Under the pieces are notes generated by a model. The model did no database searches. It was not told the DNA's origin and saw nothing but the letters and a program-made list of their open reading frames with translations. A DNA stretch of 13,350 nucleotides from UBA920 sp964424635 (GTDB lineage Bacteria > Patescibacteriota > Doudnabacteria > UBA920): assembly GCA_964424635.1 (NCBI GenBank), contig CAYRJC010000026.1:1-13350 (forward strand). The letters are read 5' to 3'. Position 1 is the first letter of the stretch. Each line of letters opens with the position of its first letter. Both the position numbers and the translations under genes were made by a program. Below are positions 1 to 6,111 of this stretch, piece by piece.

Positions 1-193
1 AAGCGGTAATTCTTATTCTTTTAATGATGTTAAATTGGGTGTTGGTCGAGAGACTGCCAAAACGTTTTTAAAAGAAAATCCAGAAGTATTCAAGCAGGCT
101 GATAAAGCTTTGCGTGATAAATTAACATCTGGCGATGTAATACCGTCAAAATTAACTAGTGCTGATGATGACGAAGATGATGACATGGAGTAG
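1..193 (+). CDS. recA: RecA recombinase, C-terminal end (5' part outside window)
   Basis: Reading from base 2 gives 63 residues ending at TAG 191-193. The segment contains the pattern SYSFNDVKLGVGRET followed by KTFLKENPEVF, which matches the C-terminal region of bacterial RecA (the S-Y-S/F...LGqGREnakxfLkenP stretch just after the ATPase core). It ends in a strongly acidic tail, DDDEDDDME, as many RecA proteins do; in the family that tail moderates access of the filament to double-stranded DNA. RecA forms filaments on single-stranded DNA and drives strand exchange and the SOS response. The start, Walker motifs and promoter lie upstream of the window. A hairpin with a T-run about 100 bases downstream probably ends its transcript. 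The identification is confident despite the short fragment. Confidence 0.92.
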   Translation, partial: SGNSYSFNDVKLGVGRETAKTFLKENPEVFKQADKALRDKLTSGDVIPSKLTSADDDEDDDME

Positions 194-289
194 TTGTAAT
201 TAATTAAGATAAATAACTAATATTTTTTATAAAGCTACATAACCGTTAATTTATAAATAATATTCTTTAAAAAGTAATAAAAATTATAT

Positions 290-319
290 AAAAGTTTATA
301 CATTTGTATAGACTTTTTT
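290..319 (+). terminator. Intrinsic terminator after recA
   Basis: Twelve-base arms (290-301 and 306-317) pair without a mismatch apart from one G-U, around an ATTT loop. The 3' arm runs into six T residues (314-319). The stem is AT-rich with few G-C pairs, so it may be modest in strength, but its position 97 bases after the recA stop suits a recA terminator. The rest of the 194-428 gap is AT-rich with no gene that I can see. Confidence 0.6.
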
Positions 320-386
320 ATTGTTTATATTTATAGTGGAAGACTCTAACTTTAGTCAGTGTATTTATTGACCTGAATAATTATTT

Positions 387-414
387 TTGTTAAGCTAGTT
401 AGTCTTAATATAAA
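387..414 (+). promoter_or_regulatory. Weak candidate promoter for the small gene at 429
   Basis: TTGTTA (387-392) and TATAAA (409-414) are 16 bases apart, and transcription would begin about ten bases before the start codon. The match to consensus is moderate and the region is very AT-rich, so chance is a real possibility. An alternative -35 is TTGACC at 368-373, but it has no good -10 at the right distance. Confidence 0.3.
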
Positions 415-428
415 ATAATGGAGGTAGT

Positions 429-719
429 ATGAAGAAATTTTTGAAGATGGTTTTTTCAGCTTTAGGAATTGGATGGTCACAAGGTTGCCAACAGGCTAAT
501 AGGCAAGTTAATAAAATTCCTGTCAGTGGCTTTGAAGAAGAATATAATGAATTAAAATCCAAGATAATTGCTACAGATAGCTGGTCTGACTCTGATGTTA
601 AGAGGCAACTATTAGGATTTTTGTATAATTATGACAAAACCATTGAGTTACAAGGCAGTAATGAACTTTTATCTTTAATATCCAAGCATAGACCAGAAAT
701 TGATTTTAATGCTAAGTAA
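429..719 (+). CDS. Small hypothetical protein, possibly secreted or lipid-anchored
   Basis: This 96-residue protein is not one I recognise. The start is well supported: GGAGG at 420-424 lies four bases before ATG 429, one of the few strong Shine-Dalgarno sites in the window. The N-terminus begins MKK and has a short hydrophobic stretch (about residues 6-16) followed by a single cysteine in SQGC at residues 17-20. That resembles a lipoprotein signal, but Ser rather than Leu at -3 and a short hydrophobic core make it doubtful. The rest is soluble-looking and probably helical, with charged residues and no membrane segment. It has its own terminator (732-756), so it seems to be a single-gene transcript between recA and the exonuclease gene. 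Its function is unknown. Confidence 0.7.
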   Translation: MKKFLKMVFSALGIGWSQGCQQANRQVNKIPVSGFEEEYNELKSKIIATDSWSDSDVKRQLLGFLYNYDKTIELQGSNELLSLISKHRPEIDFNAK

Positions 720-731
720 GTTTTATATATA

Positions 732-756
732 GCGGGTGTTAAAACCTGCATTTTTT
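732..756 (+). terminator. Intrinsic terminator of the small gene
   Basis: GCGGGT (732-737) pairs with ACCTGC (744-749), with one G-U, around a six-base loop. A follows at 750, then six T residues at 751-756. It starts 13 bases after the stop codon of the 96-residue protein, the classic layout of a rho-independent terminator. Confidence 0.7.
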
Positions 757-780
757 ATGGCTTCAATATGTATATTCCTC

Positions 781-786
781 TATAAT
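781..786 (+). promoter_or_regulatory. Candidate -10 element upstream of the exonuclease gene
   Basis: A perfect TATAAT lies 40 bases before ATG 827 and directly after the previous gene's terminator, so the exonuclease gene probably has its own promoter here. No convincing -35 box is seen 16-18 bases upstream. The transcript would begin near 793, inside a short tandem repeat. Confidence 0.4.
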
Positions 787-804
787 ATAGAAGAATATAG
801 AAGA
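785..804 (+). repeat. Two tandem copies of a 10-bp unit in the 5' leader
   Basis: ATATAGAAGA occurs at 785-794 and again, exactly and without a gap, at 795-804. It overlaps the presumed -10 box and transcription start of the exonuclease gene. Ten bases is one helical turn, so it could be a protein-binding site, or simply slippage. Confidence 0.6.
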
Positions 805-826
805 AATATACAAGACACATAAAAGT

Positions 827-3022
827 ATGGCGCAAAAATATTGCAGTATTGACCTTGAATTTACTGGGTTTGACCCAGAAAAAGAACAAATCCTAGAAAT
901 AGGATTTGCCTTTTTTGAATTGTCAGACCGAGGATTAAAGCCTTTAGAAACATGGTCTCAGGTTTTTAAGCCTACAATCGAAGTGCATCAGAAAATTCTC
1001 GGACTAACTGGGATCACTCAAGAAGAAATTGATATAGCTCCTTCAATAGGTGAATATAAGGATTTTCTTTCAGAGAAACTTCACGATGTAATTATAGTTG
1101 CTCATAATCCAACTTTGGATATAAAGTTTTTAGAATTAGCTGGTGTAAAGCTTTCTGGTAAATCAATAGACACTTTGGAGTTGGTCCAATTTTTATTACC
1201 TGCTCATCATAGTTATAATCTCGAAAATTTAATGCATTATTTTGGGATTGATCATACTGATAGTCATCGCGCTTTGGCAGACTGCCTCTCTACTATTTCC
1301 CTATTAGAAAAAATGATTGCCATTCATAATTCATTTTCTGATAACTTAAAATCAGAGCTCAAGGAATTTTTAGATAAAGGTCAATTTGAATGGGCTAAAC
1401 TTTTAGAGTTAAAAATTTCTCAGGATAATATTCAAGCTAATGATTCTCTGTCACATGATCAGCTTGCTAGTGATAAGTTTGTTTCTTTTGATGAAGTTGT
1501 AACTATAGATGATAAGCATGATCTTCATGAATCTCGAGTCGCTAATTCTTTGCAAGATAAAGAAGGTCAGTGGTTGATAACAATGAGAAGCAAGCAAGAA
1601 GTTTTAAAATTATGGCAAGCTGGTTTGGTAGAAGGAGTTTTTGAAACAAAAGATTTATTTGATTTAGAAAATTTTGAACAATTTAAATTTAGTGCAACTA
1701 CTCCCGAGGAATATAGGTTTATTCTAAAAATATTGGTATGGCTTCATACTAATTGGCAAACCAAAACTGTTTTAGATTTGAATTTATCATTTTTTGGTGG
1801 ACAGTTTAAAAATTATATTACAGGCGGTGATTATATAGAGAGCGAAAGTAAAATCGTTGCTTGTGATTATCGTACTTTAATTAGTTTGTCAGAAAATCCT
1901 TTTGAATCAAATCGTTCTTTGGTCGTTTGTGACTTGCAGCGCTTTGAATATTTTTTAACTCATAATAGTACCGAGCGAATCAGTTGGCACTCTTTTAACT
2001 ATGTACTTAAATCTATTTACAATCCTGAAACTCAGTCTGGCCAATCAAAGTATAAAAATCAAGTAATAGATTCTCTAGCTAGTGTTGATTTATTTTTTGG
2101 CTTAGTGCAAATTACTTTGCGTGCTAATTTAAAAGATTTAGACTATATTTCTGTCTCTGAGTTAGAGTCAAAATATGGAATTTTTTATAATAGACTTAGT
2201 CAGGCAGCTAGTAACTTAACTTCTAAGTTACAGGGTTTATCTGAAGCTAATGGTTTTGACTCGATACTTAAGTTGGCTAATAATTTAAATCGCTTTTTCT
2301 TACCGCAAGATAATACAGTAAAGTGGATAGAGTTATCAGACGAGAATGTGACTCTCCATGCTCAGCCTATTGAGATTAAGCAAATTGCATCCGAGTTATT
2401 TAAAAAATATAACTCAATACAGTTTACAGATACACTAATTCAAAAGCACTTACTTTTTTATTTAGCCGAACGATTAGGAATAGATACAGATATAGCCGAG
2501 AATATTAATAATTATTGTAAGATTGATATTAGTCCAATTAGTATAAATTTAGATAATCCTAAAAGTACTTTTACTAGTATTGGTTCGGAAAATTTTCCAG
2601 TAGTAATAATCTTCAGTGGTCCATCTGGAGTAAAAAATTTCTATAAAGATCATTTTGTAGAGCTTTCTATGGATTATAGATTATTTGCTCAAGAGTATTC
2701 GGGTAGTGGAAATAAAATTTTTAGAAATTTTAGGATATTTCCAAACGCGCTTTTGCTGGCAACTAGTCAATTCATTAACAAACAAAAATATGCAGCCCCA
2801 AGTGGCGCAGTTGTTTATTTAACTTGGCCTAAAACTGACGAAGTTCATCCTTATATAACTGCGTTGCTTGAAAAATACCAAGGAACTTTTCCTAATTTGG
2901 TAAATATACTTAATTCAAATGACTTCATTACAAATCTTAAACAGATGTCTGGAGGTAATTTGCCTAAGATTTTTGTTTCAAGAACGGTTTACGAAAAAGA
3001 AAAGAATAATTTTTGTTTATGA
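827..3022 (+). CDS. DnaQ-type 3'-5' exonuclease fused to a degenerate DinG-like helicase region
   Basis: The first 165 or so residues are a DEDDh exonuclease: DLEFTG gives Asp9 and Glu11, HNPTLD gives Asp98, and HRALAD gives His147 and Asp152. Such domains remove nucleotides from 3' ends in replication proofreading or repair. The remaining ~560 residues follow the plan of DinG-family helicases, known in Firmicutes as exonuclease-helicase fusions. KIVACDYRTLISLSE (342-356) resembles the segment before the DinG DEAH box; SLVVCDLQRFE (364-374) stands where the DEAH box should be; the 498-538 stretch ends in FTDTLI where a TSATL-like motif is expected. No Walker A motif is visible. I infer an active nuclease with a helicase-derived scaffold that lacks ATPase function. 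The exonuclease call is firm; the DinG relation is my pattern reading. There is no clear ribosome binding site before ATG 827. Confidence 0.82.
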   Translation: MAQKYCSIDLEFTGFDPEKEQILEIGFAFFELSDRGLKPLETWSQVFKPTIEVHQKILGLTGITQEEIDIAPSIGEYKDFLSEKLHDVIIVAHNPTLDIKFLELAGVKLSGKSIDTLELVQFLLPAHHSYNLENLMHYFGIDHTDSHRALADCLSTISLLEKMIAIHNSFSDNLKSELKEFLDKGQFEWAKLLELKISQDNIQANDSLSHDQLASDKFVSFDEVVTIDDKHDLHESRVANSLQDKEGQWLITMRSKQEVLKLWQAGLVEGVFETKDLFDLENFEQFKFSATTPEEYRFILKILVWLHTNWQTKTVLDLNLSFFGGQFKNYITGGDYIESESKIVACDYRTLISLSENPFESNRSLVVCDLQRFEYFLTHNSTERISWHSFNYVLKSIYNPETQSGQSKYKNQVIDSLASVDLFFGLVQITLRANLKDLDYISVSELESKYGIFYNRLSQAASNLTSKLQGLSEANGFDSILKLANNLNRFFLPQDNTVKWIELSDENVTLHAQPIEIKQIASELFKKYNSIQFTDTLIQKHLLFYLAERLGIDTDIAENINNYCKIDISPISINLDNPKSTFTSIGSENFPVVIIFSGPSGVKNFYKDHFVELSMDYRLFAQEYSGSGNKIFRNFRIFPNALLLATSQFINKQKYAAPSGAVVYLTWPKTDEVHPYITALLEKYQGTFPNLVNILNSNDFITNLKQMSGGNLPKIFVSRTVYEKEKNNFCL

Positions 3023-3095
3023 GTTGTGGACAAGTAAATTTTTGAAACTAAAATAATTTATTTTAACTAATTTTTTATTGATTGAAATTAAATTA

Positions 3096-3124
3096 TTGAC
3101 AGGAACATTTTTTTTTGCTATTAT
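3096..3124 (+). promoter_or_regulatory. Strong sigma70-type promoter of the non-coding RNA
   Basis: TTGACA (3096-3101, a perfect -35) and TATTAT (3119-3124, five of six matches) are separated by exactly 17 bases. The start of transcription is expected near 3131. It is the best promoter in the window by consensus, and no protein gene begins downstream for more than 500 bases. Confidence 0.8.
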
Positions 3125-3130
3125 ATAAAA

Positions 3131-3612
3131 GTCATAAGAAAGCAGACGTACATTGAAAACAAAATACAAGTCAAACTGAACGAAGGAAATCTGCACTTTT
3201 AAGTATCTAGAGTGCTTGAAGGTAGCTTTCCTTTAAACTTCTCGTCATAGCCTGTTCCAATCTAGGCTGTATGAAAACAAAAATAAATGTAGGTTCTTTG
3301 CTGTCCTTAACAGCAACAAAAATTTTTCAAAAACAAAAACAAAAAACAAAAAAAGAACAAAAAGTTTTAGGTCTAACGACCACAAGAGAAGTTTGGAGTG
3401 CAGTTTGACATAGATTGGAATGCAGACGCTTTCTTGCGACGTTGTCGCCAGAACACTGAAAGTCATTAAGTTGGTAGCGACCGCTTGTGCTTTAGGATCT
3501 CAAAAGTTGGGGTCCTACAGCACGAGCGGCGACTATCTGGAAGCTTTCAGATAGCGCCTCTATCAGGCCTGTTCATTTATAAAATTTGGGGCCCATGATG
3601 GGGCGCTTTTTA
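3131..3612 (+). ncRNA. Candidate large structured RNA, family not recognised
   Basis: About 480 nt lie between a strong promoter and an intrinsic terminator with no convincing protein gene. Helices I can pair by eye: a closing helix 3136-3143 with 3428-3435 (8 bp); 3187-3197 with 3397-3406 (one bulged T); 3234-3243 with 3386-3395; hairpin 3249-3253/3264-3268, whose whole ten-base loop (3254-3263) pairs with 3412-3421 to make a pseudoknot; hairpin 3298-3304/3310-3316; GGTC/GACC at 3370-3381. An A-rich unpaired linker fills about 3315-3366. A 3' domain has GCGAC/GTCGC at 3436-3448, a long hairpin 3481-3499/3511-3529, and CTATCTG/CAGATAG at 3533-3554. The conserved cores of RNase P RNA, tmRNA, SRP RNA and 5S are not visible. 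Local base composition is less AT-rich than the surroundings in the 3' domain. The exact 5' end is inferred from the promoter. Confidence 0.7.
3553..3611 (+). terminator. Intrinsic terminator of the non-coding RNA
   Basis: AGCGCC (3553-3558) pairs with GGCGCT (3602-3607). The stem continues with TATCA/TGATG (3561-3565/3596-3600) and GGCC/GGCC (3566-3569/3590-3593). T residues follow at 3607-3611. It is a long, GC-rich stem ending in a T-run, as in rho-independent termination. Confidence 0.72.
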
Positions 3613-3635
3613 GTTTGTAAATTTATATTTCCCTC

Positions 3636-3664
3636 TTGGCGGAAAACCCCACTAATTGTATAAT
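3636..3664 (+). promoter_or_regulatory. Promoter of the dksA-like gene
   Basis: TTGGCG (3636-3641) and a perfect TATAAT (3659-3664) are 17 bases apart. Transcription would start near 3671, 16 bases before ATG 3687. This decides the start codon: an in-frame TTG at 3636 is the -35 box itself, and an in-frame ATG at 3663 lies within the -10 box, so neither should be transcribed. Confidence 0.65.
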
Positions 3665-3686
3665 GAGAATAATTAATGATAAACAC

Positions 3687-3992
3687 ATGCTATCACAAGA
3701 TTTTATAGAAGAAATGAAGTCAAAGCTTTTGGCTGAACAAGAAACTTTATTAAATGATTTAAAAGGGATGCCTCAACATTCAGAGGTGGGTTCGGATTTG
3801 GATGAGAATGCAACCGAAGTTCAGTTGGATGATGTTAATCGTGATATGTCAGAACGTATTAATTCTGATTTAGAAAAAATCAAAATTGCCCTTCAGAAAA
3901 TTGAAGATGGTACTTATGGTGTTGATGATGAAGGGAATGAAATTTCTGAAGATCGTCTTAGAGTTATTCCTTGGGCTGATAAAGCAATTTAA
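3687..3992 (+). CDS. DksA/TraR-family protein lacking the zinc-finger cysteines
   Basis: From ATG 3687 this is a 101-residue acidic protein. Residues 1-75 form a helical, coiled-coil-like region (MLSQDFIEEMKSKLLAEQ..., later MSERINSDLEKIKIALQKIEDGTYG), followed by the C-terminal pattern DRLRVIPWADKAI. The ALxkIedGtYG...I...RLxxxPwa layout is that of the DksA/TraR family, whose members bind in the RNA polymerase secondary channel and tune initiation, often with ppGpp. The four cysteines that normally hold zinc are all absent (the region reads YGVDDEGNEISEDRL), so it is a metal-free variant. The start was chosen from the promoter at 3636-3664; no good Shine-Dalgarno site precedes it. lspA begins eight bases after the stop. 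Family membership is quite sure; the regulatory role is inferred. Confidence 0.8.
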   Translation: MLSQDFIEEMKSKLLAEQETLLNDLKGMPQHSEVGSDLDENATEVQLDDVNRDMSERINSDLEKIKIALQKIEDGTYGVDDEGNEISEDRLRVIPWADKAI

Positions 3993-4000
3993 TTTTATTT

Positions 4001-4453
4001 GTGGAGCAATCAATTATTAAACCTAATTTGAATTTAACCGAAAGATTGAAACAGTCTTTCGGTTTTTGGTTTGTTAATTTAATAGCGCTACTGGCCATAA
4101 CTCAATTAACCAGGGTTTTTATTTTACAATCAAATTGGAATTTATTCTTAAATGAAAAATTTGCCTTTAGTTTGGATATTCCAATTTCAATAATTTATAT
4201 TTTGTATGTAGTAGTCTTTAGTTCTATTGTATGGTACTTGATAAAGCAGTGGAAATTTTTAACTTTTTTTGGGAAATTAGGATTTGTTTTAATTTTATCG
4301 GGCGGCTTATCTAATTTGGGAGAGCGAATTTATTTTGGTTATGTGGTGGATTATATTTTTTTACTGAATGGAGTTTTGAATTTTGCAGATTTCTATATAT
4401 TCATTGGTGTCTTGTTAGTTTTACTCTCAAGCACTAATTCAGAAAATATTTAA
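4001..4453 (+). CDS. lspA: Lipoprotein signal peptidase (signal peptidase II)
   Basis: This 150-residue protein has four hydrophobic helices (roughly 22-41, 60-82, 88-104, 131-145). It carries the hallmark LspA segment NLGERIYFGYVVDYI at 105-119 and NFADFYI at 127-133, giving the two catalytic aspartates Asp117 and Asp130. LspA cleaves prolipoprotein signal peptides at the lipid-modified cysteine in the membrane. The usual Asp-Arg after the conserved Asn is Glu-Arg here. The first-helix D-Q-x-x-K pattern is replaced by TQLTR, so it is a divergent copy. The GTG at 4001 is the longest start, but TTG at 4028 or 4046 would also leave a complete first helix. A terminator-like hairpin lies inside this start region at 4036-4067. 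The solute-binding lipoprotein at 7049 is a plausible substrate. Confidence 0.82.
   Translation: MEQSIIKPNLNLTERLKQSFGFWFVNLIALLAITQLTRVFILQSNWNLFLNEKFAFSLDIPISIIYILYVVVFSSIVWYLIKQWKFLTFFGKLGFVLILSGGLSNLGERIYFGYVVDYIFLLNGVLNFADFYIFIGVLLVLLSSTNSENI
4036..4067 (+). terminator. Terminator-like hairpin inside the 5' end of lspA
   Basis: The arms 4036-4048 and 4052-4064 pair over 13 bp (one G-U) around an AAA loop, and T residues run from 4063 to 4067. By shape it is the best intrinsic terminator in the window. It lies 44 bases after the dksA-like stop but 35 bases into the lspA reading frame, so it could end the dksA transcript or act as an attenuator opened by ribosomes translating lspA. Confidence 0.6.
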
Positions 4454-4488
4454 AATAATTTTTTAAAAATTTTACATGTAGTTGATCG

Positions 4489-4509
4489 ACCAGCAGTTAT
4501 GCTGGTTTT
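4489..4509 (+). terminator. Hairpin with T-run abutting the comM start codon
   Basis: ACCAGC (4489-4494) pairs with GCTGGT (4501-4506) around a six-base loop, followed by TTT up to 4509. The comM ATG is at 4510, so the hairpin takes up the place of a Shine-Dalgarno site. It suits a terminator for lspA, or a structure that controls comM translation. Confidence 0.5.
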
Positions 4510-6090
4510 ATGATTCAAAAAATATTTACTGCTACTCCTAGTGGTTACCATGCCAATCTAGTAGAAGTAGAAACCGATGTTAGTAATGGCTTACCTTCTA
4601 CAATTATCGTAGGTTTGCCCGATACTGTAGTTCAAGAAAGCAAGGAGCGGGTTAGGGCTGCAATTCGTAATACTGGTTTTAGTTATCCACCCACTCGTAT
4701 TTCCATAAATTTAGCACCGAGTGATTTGCCGAAAGTTGGTAGTCATTTTGATTTAGCCATATCTCTATCTATTTTATTAACCGGTGGTTTAATTGATTTT
4801 GATCCGAATCAAAAAATGTTTATAGGTGAATTAGCTTTAAATGGGGACATTAGATCAGCTAGTGGTGTATTATCTATGGTTTTGGCGGCAAAATCAGCTG
4901 GTATCGAAGAGGTTTATGTTCCTAATCTTAATAGTGCAGAAGCGTCTTTAGTTAAAGGAATTACTGTTTATGGAATTAGTAGTTTGGAAGATGTAGTAAA
5001 TCATTTGATTAAAATTAAAGAACTTTCTAGTTCTTCTTATTTAATAACTAAATTTGAACAATTTAAAAATCAAACTAATTATTATATTGATTTTTCAGAA
5101 ATCTCTGGGCAATCCGCAGCAAAGCGAGCTTTAATAATTGCTGCGAGCGGTTTTCATAATTTACGTATGGTCGGCCCTCCGGGAAGCGGTAAAACAATGT
5201 TAGCAAAAGCATTGGTTGGAATACTACCAGAATTATCAGAAGAGGAAATTTTAGAGACCACTAATATTTATAGTCTAGCCGGAAAGTTTTCTGAAAAAAA
5301 TATTACCCATAATACATCTTCTCAAAAAGATGCGAATACAAATATTGTAACTAGTAGGCCGTTTCGTGCTCCACATCATACTTCATCTGTATTTTCATTG
5401 ATTGGTGGTGGTGCCAAGCCTCGTCCTGGAGAAATTAGTTTGGCTCATAATGGGGTATTATTTCTAGATGAGTTACCAGAGTTTCCTAGGAGTGTTTTAG
5501 AAGTTATGCGCCAACCTTTGGAGGATCGATCGATAACAATTTCTAGGGCGCATAGCAAGGTTAGTTTTCCCGCAAAATTTATTTTGATTACAGCTCAAAA
5601 TCCATGTCATTGCGGTAACTACAACGATCCTTTACTGACTTGTACGTGCTACCCAGCTGAAGTAATTCGTTATAATAAAAAAATTTCTGGACCGCTGTTA
5701 GATAGGATTGATTTACATTTAAATGTTCCTAGGCTTAAATATGAAGAGTTTAAAAATTCTTCAAACTATTTATTGCAAAATAATTCAGTAGAAGTTAGAA
5801 AATTAGTAAACTCAGCACGGTTATTACAAATACAAAGATTTTCTGTAAATGGCTTTTTTAATAAATTTAACAGTGAAATGACTTCTGTAGAGATAAAAGA
5901 ACATTGCAAGCTTAATGCAGAAGGTGAAGATTTATTGGCTAAAGCAGCTGAGCAGTACCAGTTATCAGGGCGTAGTATTAATAGGCTTTTAAAAGTAGCA
6001 AGGACTATTGCAGACTTAGATGGTTCTTTAGATATAGAAACCTCTCACTTGGCAGAAAGTTTACAATATCGTATAAATAATTTTATTTAA
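4510..6090 (+). CDS. comM: ComM-type Mg-chelatase-like AAA+ ATPase
   Basis: This 526-residue protein has the three parts of the ComM/YifB family at near-normal length. The N-terminal domain (about 1-170, starting MIQKIFTATPSGYHANLVEVE and including GLPDTVVQESKERV) has a Lon-protease-S5-like fold. An AAA+ core follows, with Walker A GPPGSGKT (222-229) and Walker B VLFLDE (316-321). The core is followed by the cysteine-containing NPCHCGNYNDP...CTC segment, then SGPLLDRIDLH. A C-terminal helical domain has SGRSINRLLKVARTIADL. ComM is a hexameric helicase that promotes branch migration when incoming single-stranded DNA recombines, and is needed for efficient natural transformation; CPR bacteria are often thought to acquire DNA and nucleotides this way. 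The ATG at 4510 fits the family's N-terminus. No Shine-Dalgarno site is present, because a hairpin ends just before the start. Confidence 0.92.
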   Translation: MIQKIFTATPSGYHANLVEVETDVSNGLPSTIIVGLPDTVVQESKERVRAAIRNTGFSYPPTRISINLAPSDLPKVGSHFDLAISLSILLTGGLIDFDPNQKMFIGELALNGDIRSASGVLSMVLAAKSAGIEEVYVPNLNSAEASLVKGITVYGISSLEDVVNHLIKIKELSSSSYLITKFEQFKNQTNYYIDFSEISGQSAAKRALIIAASGFHNLRMVGPPGSGKTMLAKALVGILPELSEEEILETTNIYSLAGKFSEKNITHNTSSQKDANTNIVTSRPFRAPHHTSSVFSLIGGGAKPRPGEISLAHNGVLFLDELPEFPRSVLEVMRQPLEDRSITISRAHSKVSFPAKFILITAQNPCHCGNYNDPLLTCTCYPAEVIRYNKKISGPLLDRIDLHLNVPRLKYEEFKNSSNYLLQNNSVEVRKLVNSARLLQIQRFSVNGFFNKFNSEMTSVEIKEHCKLNAEGEDLLAKAAEQYQLSGRSINRLLKVARTIADLDGSLDIETSHLAESLQYRINNFI

Positions 6091-6094
6091 CATA

Positions 6095-6103
6095 TGATAT
6101 AAT
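6095..6103 (+). promoter_or_regulatory. Extended -10 promoter of galU, probably leaderless
   Basis: TGA followed by a perfect TATAAT (6098-6103) forms an extended -10 element. No -35 is seen 17 bases upstream. Transcription is expected near 6110 and the galU ATG is at 6112, so the mRNA would have a leader of only about 0-2 bases and no ribosome binding site. Confidence 0.6.
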
Positions 6104-6111
6104 AGTCTTAT

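Noticed and set aside
3024..3033. DnaA-box-like TTGTGGACAA
   Set aside because: A single imperfect site without neighbours or an origin context.
3245..3466. 73-codon minus-strand open frame
   Set aside because: It lies opposite the structured RNA, its Phe/Leu-rich sequence is just the complement of the A-rich linker, and it has no promoter or ribosome site.
3468..3490. T-box riboswitch
   Set aside because: AAGTTGGTAGCGACCGC is faintly like the T-box sequence, but it is interrupted, sits in a long hairpin, and the next gene is not a tRNA synthetase or amino-acid gene.
3131..3612. RNase P RNA or tmRNA
   Set aside because: A GGAAA-containing strand forming a helix with a bulged T recalls P4 of RNase P, but the other conserved regions (AGAA...GGCUUA, GGUAAGAGC) are absent. 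For tmRNA there is no T-arm motif, no CCA end and no Ala-rich tag.
3636..3686. Longer start (TTG 3636) for the DksA-like protein
   Set aside because: The TTG is the -35 box and the ATG at 3663 overlaps the -10 box; the extra residues do not resemble the family.
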